From Spartinivicinus ruber (GTDB lineage Bacteria; Pseudomonadota; Gammaproteobacteria; Pseudomonadales; Zooshikellaceae), in the NCBI RefSeq assembly GCF_011009015.1, contig NZ_CP048878.1, positions 1,291,501 to 1,355,500 on the forward strand: a stretch of DNA of 64,000 nt. The letters run 5' to 3'. A program made the translations under genes and the position numbers. The notes under the pieces were generated by a model that did not search any database, was not told where the DNA came from, and worked only from the letters and a program-made list of their open reading frames with translations. This document shows, one piece after another, positions 45,888 to 55,245 of the stretch. How positions within the stretch are numbered: the stretch's first letter is position 1; each line of letters begins with the position of its first letter.

Positions 45888-47636
45888 TTAATCCTCAAAG
45901 GCCCAAGTGGAAGCTTGCTGGTATTCGGTGTTAATGGGTTCGTTGAATAACGCATGTAAAATGGCAAAGGCGACATCCGCATGACCGGTTTCCTGGGTGC
46001 GATTGGCGCTATAGGTAATTTGTCCACTGGGTGTTGTGGTTTGTTTGATGGTTAAAAAGGCATGGGGAATATCCTGCATTTCCGCATCAAAGGCCAGGCG
46101 GCCTTTCCGGATGACATCTAAGCCTTTTAATACCAATTGGTTTTTCGTATCGACACTGTAATTGATGGCCCGGGCATAGGGGAAAAAGCCCCGCACTAAA
46201 TCATAGACACCCCGACCAATGCCGGTGATATCAATGCCAATATGCTGGACATTAAAGCGTTGCGTCAGTTGTCGGATTTGCTGGGCTTGATAAGAAAAGT
46301 CAGCGTTATACCACTGGTGTTTTTCCAATACCCGGAACTTGTCGCCATAGGCGGGGTTCGGTGGGGCAACGACCACACAGGTGGCGGCGTCCTGGGTGCA
46401 GCTAGGATCAAAGCCCAACCATACGGCATTATCACCAAAGGGGCGGGTTTCGTGGGGTTCATAATCCAACCAGAATAATCGGTCTGAGCAGCACTTTTCT
46501 AAATCGCTAAGCTTGAAGACACTTTGCTTATCATCAATAAACTGGCACATCAGCAAGTTGTTGAATTCATCCTCGGAATATTCCAAGCGTAATTGCTCAA
46601 TATCAAATAAATCACAGCCACCGGCTAAGGCATCCTCAATGGTAATGATTTGCCGGTATTGACCATCCGGGCATAACGCCCCCTTGGCTAATTCATCATT
46701 GGTCGGAAAGGCCATGTCTTTATGTTTCTTTTTAAAGGCTGTGGCCGTCCAGAACGGGTAAGCATCATGACCCACGGCACTGGGTGTGGAAAAATACGTC
46801 TTACGCCATTTTTTGTGCATGGCCATGCCGGAGGCGACGGTATTAATCTTTTTAAATTTGGGTATCCAAAAATACTCATCGGTATACACATGGCCGTGAT
46901 AACTTTGGGCAGTACTGGCATTGGTCGACACAAAACGTAATTCGGCGCCATTGCTTAAGGTAATCGGATCACCTTTTAATTCCAGGTCAAACCAATCCTT
47001 GGCAAACTGAGTAATATAGCTGCGGAACATTTCAGCCTGGGCACGGCTGGCGGATAAAAAGATTTGGTTATCGCCCGTCAGTACCGCATCCTCAAAGGCT
47101 TCCCCTGCAAAGTAATAGGTGAGCCCGATCTGACGGCTTTTTAAAATATTACGAATCCGGTTTAAGCTGGGATCATTTTTTACGGCCCGTAACGCCCGTT
47201 GATAATCAAATAGCTGACTGATAAATTTTTGCTGAAAATCCTCAGCCGTGAGTTTACTGATATCATTTTTAATTTGCTTACGTTTCTTACGGGGCTTATC
47301 TGAACGGCTGTTGTCACTCTCGTTACCCATTGGTTCTATATGAGATACGACACTGGCTTTAGGCTTCTGCAATTTAGCTAACTGGCTGACTAGCCGATCC
47401 ATTTCGTTAAGTTCCCGATCGGTCTTATTTTCCCGGCTGGATAAGATAATTAAGCGACGGGATAGGGCAGACTCGGCGGTTTCACTTTGAATTAAATCGG
47501 TCCAGCCTTCCTGGGCGGCCCAATAATAAATAATCCGTTTCGATTCAATGCCTAATTGTTTGGCAATTTCAGGGACGCGGTGGCGTTGTAAATATAATTG
47601 TTTGGCTTGTTGTTTGGTGTCATCAGAATATTTCAT
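45888..47636 (-). CDS. Terminase ATPase subunit (P2 gpP-like)
   Basis: ATG 47,636 is used; a TTG six bases earlier is also possible, and neither has a clear binding site. About 582 residues, near P2 P (590). N-terminal HTH (KQAKQLYLQRHRVPEIAKQL), ATPase with KSRQIGLTYYFAGEAFED (Walker A-like), HVYTDEYFWIPKF, and a nuclease-like part with WLGFDPSCTQDAATCVVV and GIDITGIGRGVYDLV. Drives DNA into the head. Confidence 0.93.
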   Translation of the reverse strand: MKYSDDTKQQAKQLYLQRHRVPEIAKQLGIESKRIIYYWAAQEGWTDLIQSETAESALSRRLIILSSRENKTDRELNEMDRLVSQLAKLQKPKASVVSHIEPMGNESDNSRSDKPRKKRKQIKNDISKLTAEDFQQKFISQLFDYQRALRAVKNDPSLNRIRNILKSRQIGLTYYFAGEAFEDAVLTGDNQIFLSASRAQAEMFRSYITQFAKDWFDLELKGDPITLSNGAELRFVSTNASTAQSYHGHVYTDEYFWIPKFKKINTVASGMAMHKKWRKTYFSTPSAVGHDAYPFWTATAFKKKHKDMAFPTNDELAKGALCPDGQYRQIITIEDALAGGCDLFDIEQLRLEYSEDEFNNLLMCQFIDDKQSVFKLSDLEKCCSDRLFWLDYEPHETRPFGDNAVWLGFDPSCTQDAATCVVVAPPNPAYGDKFRVLEKHQWYNADFSYQAQQIRQLTQRFNVQHIGIDITGIGRGVYDLVRGFFPYARAINYSVDTKNQLVLKGLDVIRKGRLAFDAEMQDIPHAFLTIKQTTTPSGQITYSANRTQETGHADVAFAILHALFNEPINTEYQQASTWAFED

Positions 47637-47855
47637 AGGCAAATATCAGTGGCAAGGTTAAGGTGTGCGTTAATAATAAAAGACCTTGAGCAAAAAATAA
47701 TTCAGTGGATTTGCTGGTTTTTCCTAAAATTACCTCGCTATGCAAAAACAGCAAAATAGCGAAAATCATCCCGTTGCTCGCCTGTCAAAAAGCCATTAAT
47801 TTTAAATCCAACCTTAGGGGAATGACTGAAATAACCAACCGGAAAACGTATTAAG

Positions 47856-48719
47856 ATGGCAACCACTGATTGGCTTTGTATCATGAAAAGCGGCCCGACA
47901 ATTGATGGTCGGGAGATTGAGCCGCAAGCCATTATGGATATGGCAGCGTCGTATAATCCAGCGGAATATACCGCCATGATTTGGTATGAGCATTTCCGCT
48001 TTTATGGCAATTTCGGTCAGGTGGTAGAATTGAAAACGGAGACGGATGATCAAGACCGGCAATGCTTGTTTGCGAAAATCAAACCCAACCAGAAGCTGTA
48101 TACACTGAATGAACAGCAGCAACAATTATTTTTCTCGGGTGAAATTTTGCCGGATTTTCGTAAGACAGGTAAGGCTTATTTATTTGGCTTAGCCATTACG
48201 GATCAACCTGCCAGTGTGGGCACCTCGCAGTTACATTTTAGCCATCGCCGTCAAGCGTCAGAGAGTTATTTCAGTCAACCCCTGCAATTCAGTTATGAGG
48301 ACATCGCTGAGCCAGAGTCCTGGTTTAGCCGTGTCTTTAATCGCGATAAATCCGTTCAGGAACAAGGCAAACCAATGGATGAAAAGCAATTTACCCAACT
48401 GATGGACAGCCAGCAAAAAAACGCGGATGCCATCAAACAACTAACGGAAACGTTAGCGACATTCAATGCAGCATCACCAGCACAACAAGAGGCATCTACT
48501 GCAGAAACATCCTCAACCACTGAAAAGCCTGCTGATAACCCGGCGAATAACACAGAGGAAGAGACTGACAAGAATACAAGTGGTGTCTCTGCAGAAGAGT
48601 TTAACTGCCTTAAGCAGTCCTTTGAAAAACTACAAGGCGTCATTAAACAATTGTCGGTTGAGGGTACTGTTGTCCCTCTGGGTGCTGGCCCTGCAGATGA
48701 TTATGAAGAGGTGCTGTAA
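47856..48719 (+). CDS. Capsid scaffolding protein with protease domain (P2 gpO-like)
   Basis: 287 residues, near P2 O (284). N-terminal protease half: WLCIMKSGPTIDGREIEPQA, YNPAEYTAMIWYEHFRFYGN, KTGKAYLFGLAITDQPASVGTSQL with the catalytic His and Ser region. C-terminal half is the Gln/Ala-rich scaffold. It starts the rightward late operon, divergent from terminase. Its end overlaps the capsid start (TAATG). Confidence 0.9.
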   Translation: MATTDWLCIMKSGPTIDGREIEPQAIMDMAASYNPAEYTAMIWYEHFRFYGNFGQVVELKTETDDQDRQCLFAKIKPNQKLYTLNEQQQQLFFSGEILPDFRKTGKAYLFGLAITDQPASVGTSQLHFSHRRQASESYFSQPLQFSYEDIAEPESWFSRVFNRDKSVQEQGKPMDEKQFTQLMDSQQKNADAIKQLTETLATFNAASPAQQEASTAETSSTTEKPADNPANNTEEETDKNTSGVSAEEFNCLKQSFEKLQGVIKQLSVEGTVVPLGAGPADDYEEVL

Positions 48720-49732
48720 TGCGCACGGAAACCCAACAAAAATTTAATAAACTCAAGCGCGACCTGGCGCATACCTACAACGTTAGCAATGTTGCGCATA
48801 AATTTAATGTCACCCCAACCGTTAGCCAAAAACTGAATGATAAAATTGTTGCCAGCAATCCCTTGCTGCAAAAAATCAATGTGATTCCAGTGGATGAATT
48901 ACAAGGGGAAAAGGTTTTTTTAGGGGTATCAAGTTCAGTTACGGGTCGTACTAACACCAAAGAAAACGACCGCCAGCCAAAAAACTTAGTGCAGTTAGAT
49001 AACGATGGTTATCAATTGTATAAGACTGAATCTGACGTCTGTATTAGCTATGAGCAGATGGATGTGTGGGCGAAGTTTAAAGACTTTGCTAGCCGTTATA
49101 GCAATGCGGTACAGCATCAAATGGGCGTGGATCGGATTAAAGTCGGCTGGTATGGCAAAGAAGCAGCCCCGCAGACTGATCCAAAAAAACACCCACTCTT
49201 ACAGGATGTGAATAAAGGCTGGCTGCAAATCATGCGGGAAAAAGCCCCAGGCCAAATCTTATCAAAAGGGGATGATAAACCGATTATTTTAGGGACCGAT
49301 TACCCGAACTTAGATGCGTTAGCCATTGATTTAAAGTACATGATTGGTGAACCGTTTCAGGCGGATTCTGATTTAGTGTTTTTAGTGGGCAGTGAATTAA
49401 TTGGCCATTACCACATGCGGCTATACCACTTGCAAGGGGAAACCCCATCGGAAAAAGAGCGCATCGAAAATCAACAGGTGATCCAAACCATTGGCGGCCT
49501 ACCATCGTATAGCTTCCCGGGGATGCCCTCACGGTTAGCGATGGTGACCAGTTTCAACAATCTATCGTTGTATTTTCAAAGCAGCTCCTGGCGTAAGCAA
49601 GTGGTGGATAATCCACGACGGGATCAGGTGGAGGATTACAACTCGCGTAATGAAGGCTATGTAGTCGAGCAATACGAAAAAGTCGCCTTTATTGAGCCAG
49701 ACCAAATCCAGTTTAAGGGTGAGTCTGAATAA
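48719..49732 (+). CDS. Major capsid protein (P2 gpN-like)
   Basis: 337 residues, near P2 N (357). Family segments: MRTETQQKFNKLKRDLAHTY, NVIPVDELQGEKVFLGVSS, TGRTNTKENDRQPKN, and a C-terminal part with RRDQVEDYNSRNEGYVVEQY. P2 N-type capsid is the shell of the head. Overlaps the terminase endonuclease gene by one base. Confidence 0.93.
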   Translation: MRTETQQKFNKLKRDLAHTYNVSNVAHKFNVTPTVSQKLNDKIVASNPLLQKINVIPVDELQGEKVFLGVSSSVTGRTNTKENDRQPKNLVQLDNDGYQLYKTESDVCISYEQMDVWAKFKDFASRYSNAVQHQMGVDRIKVGWYGKEAAPQTDPKKHPLLQDVNKGWLQIMREKAPGQILSKGDDKPIILGTDYPNLDALAIDLKYMIGEPFQADSDLVFLVGSELIGHYHMRLYHLQGETPSEKERIENQQVIQTIGGLPSYSFPGMPSRLAMVTSFNNLSLYFQSSSWRKQVVDNPRRDQVEDYNSRNEGYVVEQYEKVAFIEPDQIQFKGESE

Positions 49733-50406
49733 TGTTAAGCCTCGCCATGCGCCAAAAACAGCAGCAAGCCCAGGCGATCCAGACGGCGGAACGGGTGCCG
49801 TATAGTCCCGAAACCGCCTTTGCCACCCTGGCCAATGCCAAGCAGTTATGCCAGTTACAATTGCGTGGGCTACGGGTGGATTTAGAGGCGTTAAAAAAAC
49901 TGCAGGGGTATCACACGAAAGCCGATTATAAACGCCAGTTGATCCCTAAATACCTGGATTATATTGACCGCTATTTAGCGTCTAACTGGCAACACCCTAA
50001 TGAAGTATTGGTGTATTTGGTGATATGGCATTTTGATACCAATCAATTAGCCAAAGGCTTAGCCCTGGCTGAAATTGCTATACAACAACAGCAACCCATG
50101 CCTGAACATTTTAGACGCCGGGACATGGCCACCTTTGTGTGTGATGAGGTGTTACAGAAAGTAGAGAGGCAAATAGATGGTGCTGACGCCCTTTATATAC
50201 AAACCCTGGCGTATATCGAAACCGGCCAGTGGGACGTCGTGCGAGAAGTCAAAGCCCGGTTTTTTAAATTAGCGGCGATTCAAGCAGAAGAAAAAAACCA
50301 GCTGGAAACGGCGTTAGCCTATTTCGAAAAAGCCCATGGCTGTTGGGAAAAAATTCAAGTGAAAACCAAATTGGAAAAATTACGGAAAAAATTAACGAAC
50401 CATTAA
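49732..50406 (+). CDS. Terminase endonuclease subunit (P2 gpM-like)
   Basis: 224 residues, near P2 M (247). Begins with the Gln-rich MLSLAMRQKQQQAQAIQTAE. Later QHPNEVLVYLVIWHFDTNQL, QPMPEHFRRRDMATFVCDEV and a C-terminal helix pair with EEKNQLETALAYFEKAHGCW. Recognises and cuts cos. The P2 capsid gene order O, N, M, L is kept. Confidence 0.88.
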   Translation: MLSLAMRQKQQQAQAIQTAERVPYSPETAFATLANAKQLCQLQLRGLRVDLEALKKLQGYHTKADYKRQLIPKYLDYIDRYLASNWQHPNEVLVYLVIWHFDTNQLAKGLALAEIAIQQQQPMPEHFRRRDMATFVCDEVLQKVERQIDGADALYIQTLAYIETGQWDVVREVKARFFKLAAIQAEEKNQLETALAYFEKAHGCWEKIQVKTKLEKLRKKLTNH

Positions 50407-50437
50407 TTAACCGGCTCTCCCCCAACCGGCCGGGCCA

Positions 50438-50478
50438 CCCAACCAAAAAGCAACGCTAGTTTACCTTTTTGGATTGGG
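50438..50478 (+). terminator. Hairpin between the M-like and L-like genes
   Basis: CCCAACCAAAAAG (50,438-50,450) pairs with CTTTTTGGATTGGG (50,465-50,478) with one gap. No T run follows. More likely an RNA processing or stabilising hairpin, or a weak attenuator inside the late operon. Confidence 0.4.
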
Positions 50479-50518
50479 TTGTGCCTTGGCCGCCTAATTC
50501 GAAGATACAAAACAGATT

Positions 50519-50977
50519 ATGAGTATTCGAGACAGTTTATATCAACCCGCCACCGCCGTGATCACCAGCGAGGCATTTTACCCGACGGTATCGGTAGGGG
50601 AATTTCAACAACATTACCGGTTGCATGAATACACTGAGGATTTAATTGAGAGCGAATTAATTCAAGCCGTCATTACAATTAATGGTCAGCTGGAAGCGTT
50701 TAAAAATCAATTAATAAAAAAGGGATATAAAACCCTCGCTGAACGACCTAGCCCCGATTTAAATGGTCAACACCGGGACGTGTTTTTATACCAACGGGCC
50801 GTCATGAGTTTAGCGAAAGCCCATGTGTTAAAACAATACCAGGTGATTTTTACCAGTGAAAAAGCCGAGCATGTGGCCAAAACCAATGAAGACACTTACG
50901 ACTTTTGGTTAGCCATTTCGCAACGCTCCTTGTGTCAGTTACAAGGCCAGTCATTTATAACGGCAGAGTTATTATGA
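50519..50977 (+). CDS. Head completion protein (P2 gpL-like)
   Basis: 152 residues, near P2 L (169). Segments: SEAFYPTVSVGEFQQHYRLH, AVITINGQLEAFKNQL, FLYQRAVMSLAKAHVLKQYQ. It closes the filled head before tail joining. Its stop overlaps the R-like start (ATGA). Confidence 0.85.
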   Translation: MSIRDSLYQPATAVITSEAFYPTVSVGEFQQHYRLHEYTEDLIESELIQAVITINGQLEAFKNQLIKKGYKTLAERPSPDLNGQHRDVFLYQRAVMSLAKAHVLKQYQVIFTSEKAEHVAKTNEDTYDFWLAISQRSLCQLQGQSFITAELL

Positions 50978-51426
50978 AAAAACTCACGGCCTTAAAAAAC
51001 TATTTAATTCAGCTACAGGTGGTCACACCAGAAAAACTTGTGGCTTACCCGGAAAATAACCGGATTGATATTATTAGTAAACCCGGTGAAAAAGGGCTGG
51101 AAATTAGCCAAGTGACTTATGATGCCATCTTTGAAATGGATCAGGTCAAAGTCAGTTATACGGCGCTGGTCGCGATTATCAGTGCCTGGTTAGCCGAGCA
51201 GGATACAGCGCGAAATAATCAAGCCGTAGGGCAGCCCCAGTTTGATTATGATCCGACGGATAATCACACCGCTGATATTCAGCTCAGTATCGAATTTTGT
51301 GAGCCGGTGTATTTAGTGGAAACCGAACACGGCCCGATTAATTATGATCATCAACGTTATGACACCGGCGATTATGATTTATGGGTTGCTGAAACCGGAG
51401 AGGTAACCGATGGCAGCACCCGTTAA
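50974..51426 (+). CDS. Tail completion protein (P2 gpR-like)
   Basis: The ATG at 50,974 overlaps the L-like stop by four bases; earlier in-frame starts lie inside L and are not likely. 150 residues: MKKLTALKNYLIQLQVVTPE, YPENNRIDIISKPGEKGLEI, VSYTALVAIISAWLAEQDTA. Found in the same place in K139-type phages. Overlaps the S-like gene by 17 bases. Confidence 0.8.
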   Translation: MKKLTALKNYLIQLQVVTPEKLVAYPENNRIDIISKPGEKGLEISQVTYDAIFEMDQVKVSYTALVAIISAWLAEQDTARNNQAVGQPQFDYDPTDNHTADIQLSIEFCEPVYLVETEHGPINYDHQRYDTGDYDLWVAETGEVTDGSTR

Positions 51427-52072
51427 TCCTATTCAAGTGCAGCACAACGGGCTGAGTATTCGCCAGCAATTAGCGGTGTTACAGCTGCCGCCCAACAAAC
51501 AACGCCAATTGTTGTGGAAAGCCGGAAAAGCCGTACAAAAAAACAGTCGCCAGCGGATTCGGTTACAAAAAACATTATCCGGCCAGGGGATGGCTGCCCG
51601 GAAAGATCGCCGGAATCGCAAAAAAATGTTGCGGGGATTAGGGCGTAAAATGGGGGTAACGGCGGATAGCCGACAAGCGGTGATTGGTTGGCAAAATGCA
51701 CTCACAGCCAACATTGCCAAACGGCAACAAGAAGGCTTGAGCCAGCCCGTCAGTAAAAACGATCTGCCGCGCATTTCCCGGGCGACCTATGACGGCCCTT
51801 GTACCAAAGGGATGGCCAGGGCATTAATTCAACATGGCTTTACCATTAAGCGTGCCAGTGGCAATGGTCGAAAACGGCCCACGCAAAATTGGATTAAGCA
51901 GCATTTAACCTTTGGTATGGCAGGGGCCATATTGCGGGAATTATTAAATAAACCGCAGCAATCCCGGTGGCGGATTCCTTTGGAAGCACGGCCTTTTTTA
52001 GGTGCCACCGACAACGAAATTAATCAAATTCTTGACCAGCAATTACACCAATTAATGCAAGCAATGAGGTAA
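51410..52072 (+). CDS. Tail completion / virion morphogenesis protein (P2 gpS-like)
   Basis: 220 residues, very basic. Segments typical of Phage_tail_S: GKAVQKNSRQRIRLQKTLSG, MAARKDRRNRKKMLRGLGRK, GMARALIQHGFTIKRASGNG, ISQHLTFGMAGAILRELL-like end. The start overlaps the R-like gene. It acts in joining tail to head. Confidence 0.82.
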   Translation: MAAPVNPIQVQHNGLSIRQQLAVLQLPPNKQRQLLWKAGKAVQKNSRQRIRLQKTLSGQGMAARKDRRNRKKMLRGLGRKMGVTADSRQAVIGWQNALTANIAKRQQEGLSQPVSKNDLPRISRATYDGPCTKGMARALIQHGFTIKRASGNGRKRPTQNWIKQHLTFGMAGAILRELLNKPQQSRWRIPLEARPFLGATDNEINQILDQQLHQLMQAMR

Positions 52073-52077
52073 TCACC

Positions 52078-53193
52078 ATGGCACTGGGACGGGTCACGGT
52101 TAACAATTTAAATCTCTATCAGGGACCCATTACCGCGATTGAGCGGACGTTTTTATTTATGGGTCCTGCCCCCAAAAAACACGGCGAGGTATTAAGCCTT
52201 AATACCCAAACTGATCTTGATCAATTATTGGGTGAGGGCATTTCCGATTTAAAAACCCAATTAACAGCGGCCCAAGCCAATGGCGGGCAACACTGGTCGG
52301 CTTATGCCATTGCACTGGATGAAGCGACTAGTTGGCAGGATGCTTTTAAACAAGCGATGGCTGAAGATGTATCACCGGAAGCGGTGGTGATCACCAGCCC
52401 CATTACTAGCAACACGGACCTGCAGGCGATGCACGCGGCTTCATTAAGTGCCATTAATAAACATGGACGACGGGTGATTTTTATTGCCACCACACCGGGT
52501 ATTGCTCCCGAACAAAGCTGGTCCGATTATTTATTAGCGCAAAAACAATTAGTGAATGAAGTGGCCGCCCCTCGGGTGTGTGTGGTGCCGCAATTACACG
52601 GCAATAACGTGGGTGTGTTAGCGGGTCGATTATGCGACAGCAAGGTCAGTATTGCTGATAGTCCTATGCGGGTGGCAACTGGGCCGTTAATTACGTTAGG
52701 GCCTACCCCAGGCGATAAAGAAAGTCAACGACTCCCCAGTGCGATTATTGCAGAGCTGGATAAAGTACGCCTCTCAGTTCCTCAAACGTATCCCGATTAC
52801 CCCGGCACCTATTGGGGTGATGCCAATATGTTGGAACAGCCCGGCGGTGATTATCAGGTTATCGAGCATGTGCGGATTGTGGATAAGGCGGCCCGAGCCA
52901 TACGACTCCTGGCGATTAGTCGCATTGCCAACCGATTATTAAACAGCACTGCCGCGTCGATTGCTTTTAATAAAAATTATTTTATGAAACCGCTGCGGGA
53001 AATGAGTCGCTCAGTAAATTTTATGGACCGGGTATTTCCGGCGGCCATTCATCCCCCGAAAGACAGTGATATTGAAATCCTCTGGAAAAATAAAACCGAT
53101 GTGGAGATTTATTTAAGTCTACAGCCGTATAACTCGCCGAAATCCATCACCGTCAATATTGCCTTGGATTTATCAACCGAAAAGGAAAAATAA
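52078..53193 (+). CDS. Tail sheath protein (DUF2586, K139 type)
   Basis: 371 residues. MALGRVTVNNLNLYQGPITA and FLFMGPAPKKHGEVLSLNTQ are characteristic of DUF2586, which replaces the P2 FI sheath in K139-like phages. NVGVLAGRLCDSKVSIADSP and the C-terminal SRSVNFMDRVFPAAIHPPKD fit as well. It contracts on infection. AAGGAG-like AGGTAATCACC precedes the ATG. Confidence 0.88.
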   Translation: MALGRVTVNNLNLYQGPITAIERTFLFMGPAPKKHGEVLSLNTQTDLDQLLGEGISDLKTQLTAAQANGGQHWSAYAIALDEATSWQDAFKQAMAEDVSPEAVVITSPITSNTDLQAMHAASLSAINKHGRRVIFIATTPGIAPEQSWSDYLLAQKQLVNEVAAPRVCVVPQLHGNNVGVLAGRLCDSKVSIADSPMRVATGPLITLGPTPGDKESQRLPSAIIAELDKVRLSVPQTYPDYPGTYWGDANMLEQPGGDYQVIEHVRIVDKAARAIRLLAISRIANRLLNSTAASIAFNKNYFMKPLREMSRSVNFMDRVFPAAIHPPKDSDIEILWKNKTDVEIYLSLQPYNSPKSITVNIALDLSTEKEK

Positions 53194-53196
53194 CCT

Positions 53197-53643
53197 ATGC
53201 GTATTTCTGGAAAAAGTTTTGATGTCAGCTTAGGCGACTTCATGGTGCATGTGGAAAAGGCCTCACTGGATATTACCGATAACCGTTCACCCGTCTATAA
53301 CCGTGGGGTACCGAATGGCTATGTCGATGGGGATGTGTCGGCGACTGGGGAAATCGAACTGGATGCAGCAAATTTTAAGTTAGTGTTGGATGCGGCTAGC
53401 CAAGCAGGGAGTTTTAGGGGATTAGAACCATTCGACATGGTGTATTTTGCCAAGGCGGGTGAGGAAGAATTACGGGTCGAAGCCTTTGGGTGTTTAATTA
53501 AAATCACTAATTTATTGGATATTGATAGCAAAGGCGGTGAAAAATCCTTAATTAAATTACCCTACGATGTCACCAGCCCGGATTTTATAAAAATTAATGG
53601 CCTCTCCTATTTACGCCCGGATGAAACGGAGAATCTGGTGTAA
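53197..53643 (+). CDS. Tail tube protein (DUF2597, K139 type)
   Basis: 148 residues. MRISGKSFDVSLGDFMVHVE, ASLDITDNRSPVYNRGVPNG and ATGEIELDAANFKLVLDAA are characteristic of DUF2597, which accompanies the DUF2586 sheath. It forms the inner tube. Three bases separate it from the sheath gene. Confidence 0.88.
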   Translation: MRISGKSFDVSLGDFMVHVEKASLDITDNRSPVYNRGVPNGYVDGDVSATGEIELDAANFKLVLDAASQAGSFRGLEPFDMVYFAKAGEEELRVEAFGCLIKITNLLDIDSKGGEKSLIKLPYDVTSPDFIKINGLSYLRPDETENLV

Positions 53644-53645
53644 CC

Positions 53646-54020
53646 ATGGCTTACCGTTATTTTACCGACCAGGAATTAACTTGTCGTTGTGGTTGCGGAC
53701 AACAGCACATGCAACCGGCATTTATGCAGTCATTAATACAGCTACGTGAGGCGTGCAATTTTCCGCTACCGGTAACCAGTGGCTACCGTTGTGCTCATCA
53801 TCCCGTCGAAAAAAATAAGGCCACCCCAGGTGCTCATCAATTAGGGTGTGCGGTGGATATTGCTTGTCGGGGAGAACACGCATTAATTATTTTACGTCTG
53901 GCGCTGCAGCTGGGGTTTACTGGTGTTGGGATTAATCAAAAAGGCAGGACTCGTTTTATTCATTTGGATAGGGCGCCTGCTACTCATACACGGCCCCGGC
54001 CTTGGATATGGAGTTATTAA
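53646..54020 (+). CDS. Peptidase M15-type endolysin
   Basis: 124 residues. Starts with FTDQELTCRCGCGQQHMQPA, then VTSGYRCAHHPVEKNKATPG, AHQLGCAVDI (zinc ligands His and Asp), and RFIHLDRAP (third ligand His). Such D-Ala-D-Ala carboxypeptidase-like enzymes cut cell-wall peptides for lysis. No signal peptide. It is placed between the tail tube and holin genes as in other K139-type phages. Confidence 0.9.
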   Translation: MAYRYFTDQELTCRCGCGQQHMQPAFMQSLIQLREACNFPLPVTSGYRCAHHPVEKNKATPGAHQLGCAVDIACRGEHALIILRLALQLGFTGVGINQKGRTRFIHLDRAPATHTRPRPWIWSY

Positions 54021-54023
54021 ACA

Positions 54024-54506
54024 ATGCTCAATAAATTATGGGAAAAATTTATATCGGTAACCGGTAGCGGCTTAGTCGATAAAATTATTGATGTAGCGAA
54101 AACGTATTTTCCGCCGGACTTATCGCCGGAGCAGCAAATGCAATTTAAAATAGCGTGCCGAAAACTACAAATCGAACATGAAAACCAAACTCAAAAACTG
54201 ATTAATCAAGCAGAAAAACAATTAACCCAACGGATTAGCCAGTTAGAAGGCACGGCCAGTGATTTATTGGCGTTGCCTGTTGTTGGTCGGGTGTTGTTAT
54301 TTCTGCGCGGTGCTCAGCGACCCATATGGGGTTTTGCCACGTTGTACCTGGATTGGTGTTGGTTTGCCTCTTGGCAGCTGAGCGAACAACAAGAAACCGC
54401 CTTAACCGTTATTAATGTGTTAGTGCTGGGTTTCTTGTTTGGTGAACGGGCCATGAAAAATGTCATGCCCTTACTAAAGCAGGTAACACGGAATGCTATT
54501 CGATAA
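54024..54506 (+). CDS. Holin of the 3TM type
   Basis: 160 residues. N-terminal amphipathic region (LSPEQQMQFKIACRKLQIEH), then GAQRPIWGFATLYLDWCWFAS, the 3TM holin signature, and VINVLVLGFLFGERAMKN. Related in plan to the A holin at 12,763. Starts three bases after the endolysin gene. Confidence 0.82.
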   Translation: MLNKLWEKFISVTGSGLVDKIIDVAKTYFPPDLSPEQQMQFKIACRKLQIEHENQTQKLINQAEKQLTQRISQLEGTASDLLALPVVGRVLLFLRGAQRPIWGFATLYLDWCWFASWQLSEQQETALTVINVLVLGFLFGERAMKNVMPLLKQVTRNAIR

Positions 54507-54789
54507 CCATCCTGAGTTACGGCATAAGCTCTCTCTGACGTTAGTCAGTTTGTTTTTTACCAATTTGATTGGTTGGAATATTTATATTTACAACAAAATC
54601 CTCAGTAATGAGCGGGCGTTGTTTAATCAAAAAACCTGGATTACCGAAGAGTTTGCTAAAAAATCCACCATCAAGCGACTAGAAACCAAAATCGATAATA
54701 AATTTGAGGCAATGACCCAACGGTTTGATGATATCAACAAGCGCCTGGATTTTATTATCTTATTAAACAAAGGAAAAAAAGAACCATGA
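54493..54789 (+). CDS. Membrane-anchored coiled-coil protein (98 aa), possible lysis accessory
   Basis: One membrane span near the N-terminus (LTLVSLFFTNLIGWNIYIY, about 17-35), then a long helical coiled coil (KRLETKIDNKFEAMTQRFDD). This type occurs after the holin in K139-like phages and could be an inner-membrane spanin-like or holin-regulating protein. No lipoprotein partner was found. Overlaps both neighbours. Confidence 0.6.
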   Translation: MLFDNHPELRHKLSLTLVSLFFTNLIGWNIYIYNKILSNERALFNQKTWITEEFAKKSTIKRLETKIDNKFEAMTQRFDDINKRLDFIILLNKGKKEP

Positions 54790-55070
54790 GCAATAACACT
54801 TTTACTGTCGAAGTCGGCGACCAAGCGTTTACCTTTACGATTACGGTCGATGATTACAGTAGTTTTATTAATAAATTCAGCGAAAAAAATAAAATTGCAC
54901 CGGCTTATAACTTTTGTATGCAAACGGTTTCGAAGGACGATAAACCCGCGCTAAAAGAATTATTGGCCCATCCCAGTGTAGCCCCGCAAATTGCGAGCGC
55001 GCTAATGGAGCAATACGTACCGCAGTTAAATATTGTGGTAAAGCCAGTGAGGCCGTCGGCGAGCAATTAA
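54786..55070 (+). CDS. Putative tail assembly chaperone
   Basis: 94 residues. FTVEVGDQAFTFTITVDDYS and KIAPAYNFCMQTVSKDDKPA fit phage TAC proteins of the K139 type, which coat the tape measure before tube growth. It lies between the lysis genes and the tape measure, as expected. Overlaps the previous gene by four bases. Confidence 0.78.
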   Translation: MSNNTFTVEVGDQAFTFTITVDDYSSFINKFSEKNKIAPAYNFCMQTVSKDDKPALKELLAHPSVAPQIASALMEQYVPQLNIVVKPVRPSASN

Positions 55071-55084
55071 AGGAGAATTCTTTA

Positions 55085-55234
55085 TTGCAACTGATGTGGC
55101 TGGCGAAAAAACATTTTCCACACCAGCCCGTCACCGCCGACACCATGGGTGCCGCTTTATTTTTTGAACAGCAATATTGGGAGCATATGCAAATCGCGGT
55201 TGCCAATGGCATCAGTCAAGCATTTAAGGGTTAA
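55085..55234 (+). CDS. Small tail gene between chaperone and tape measure (49 aa, TTG start)
   Basis: TTG start with AAAGGAG eight bases upstream; the chaperone stop is 14 bases before. Product includes WLAKKHFPHQPVTADTMGAA and EHMQIAVANGISQAF. The position is that of the second chaperone product (gpT/E') of P2-like phages, but here it reads as its own gene and no slippery sequence was seen. Resembles small proteins known at this place in Vibrio phages. Confidence 0.7.
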   Translation: MQLMWLAKKHFPHQPVTADTMGAALFFEQQYWEHMQIAVANGISQAFKG

Positions 55235-55245
55235 TCAATTTAATT

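Noticed and set aside
45065-47000. Several plus-strand and second minus-strand reading frames inside the portal and terminase genes of B
   Set aside because: They mirror the coding frames, lack ribosome binding sites and have unusual composition.
55040-55100. Programmed frameshift between tail chaperone and the next small gene, as in P2 E/E'
   Set aside because: The downstream gene has its own TTG start and ribosome binding site and no slippery sequence was found before the chaperone stop.
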